A DNA stretch of 64,000 nt from Ordospora colligata OC4 (Eukaryota; Microsporidia; Ordosporidae), in NCBI RefSeq assembly GCF_000803265.1, contig NW_014575396.1, positions 62,001 to 126,000 on the forward strand, written 5' to 3'. The notes below the pieces were generated by a model, which did not search any database, was not told the origin of the DNA, and saw only the letters and a list, made by a program, of their open reading frames with translations. The position numbers and the translations under genes are program-made. Of this stretch, positions 63,946-64,000 are shown one piece after another (within the stretch, counting starts at the first letter, position 1; each line of letters starts with the position of its first letter).

Positions 63946-64000
63946 GGCCAGATGTTTTCAAAAATATTTATTGATATTGAATGTCAAGTGTTTTGGAAGT

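Noticed and set aside
1..64000. tRNA or 5S rRNA genes in spacers
   Set aside because: I looked for B-box-like GTTCGAATC and cloverleaf stems in all spacers by eye and found none; a tRNAscan-SE run would be decisive.

Overview
The window is compact nuclear DNA of a parasitic eukaryote, almost certainly a microsporidian (Microsporidia, Fungi-related). Reasons: about 58 mostly intron-free protein genes in 64 kb on both strands; eukaryote-only informational genes (SF3B1, SEC23, PP1, TAF10, NC2-beta, eIF2-alpha, PNO1, NSA2, UTP14/15, GINS PSF3); proteins often shorter than fungal orthologues; mitosome-type genes (PAM16-like, ATM1-like ABC half-transporter, NBP35); and a short C-run (CCC or CCCC) 0 to about 15 nt before the ATG of roughly 40 genes, the start-proximal signal described for microsporidia. 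That signal was used to choose starts and moves many of them downstream of the longest open frame. I see no basis for a genus.

Layout. 1-9.7 kb: EPT1-type phosphotransferase (cut by the window edge), RBM26-like RNA-binding protein, LSM7, VAP/SCS2, PP1, eIF2A, SRP72, GDP-mannose pyrophosphorylase, PAM16, an orphan. 9.8-22.8 kb: uS10, NC2-beta, a small orphan, PNO1, EXO1-like nuclease, CCR4, eS7, SEC23, MCM8, NSA2, RAD51, TAF10. 22.9-34.1 kb: membrane AAA ATPase, DEAH helicase, U5 snRNA, ethanolamine-phosphate cytidylyltransferase, an RNase MRP/P-type RNA, MetRS, SF3B1, UTP14. 34.2-44 kb: PSF3, eIF2-alpha, a 66-residue orphan, NHP2, PAT1-like, CDK, DCP1, an R-SNARE, C2H2 and RING proteins, a possibly frameshifted orphan, ataxin-2-like, FIGL1. 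44-64 kb: orphan, POT peptide transporter, membrane orphan, TSC10, Mn/Fe SOD, ERF4/GOLGA7, IleRS, coiled-coil orphan, EFL1, RMA1-type E3, ORM, APC3, UTP15, small orphan, NBP35, ATM1-like.

The genes form recognisable modules: phosphatidylethanolamine synthesis (ECT, EPT1); sphingolipid synthesis and its regulator (TSC10, ORM); ribosome assembly (MRP-type RNA, PNO1, UTP14, UTP15, NHP2, NSA2, EFL1); splicing (U5, SF3B1); mRNA decay and translational control (CCR4, DCP1, PAT1-like, ataxin-2-like, LSM7); homologous recombination (RAD51, MCM8, FIGL1, EXO1-like); Fe-S export and cytosolic assembly (ATM1, NBP35).

Two non-coding RNAs were found by reading intergenic DNA: a U5 snRNA with canonical loop I, Sm site and 3' hairpin, and a minus-strand RNA with an RNase MRP-like CR-I motif, perfect closing helices and an upstream TATA. 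I found no tRNA, 5S or large rRNA, no CRISPR array and no mobile element. Several intergenic spacers carry short degenerate tandem repeats.
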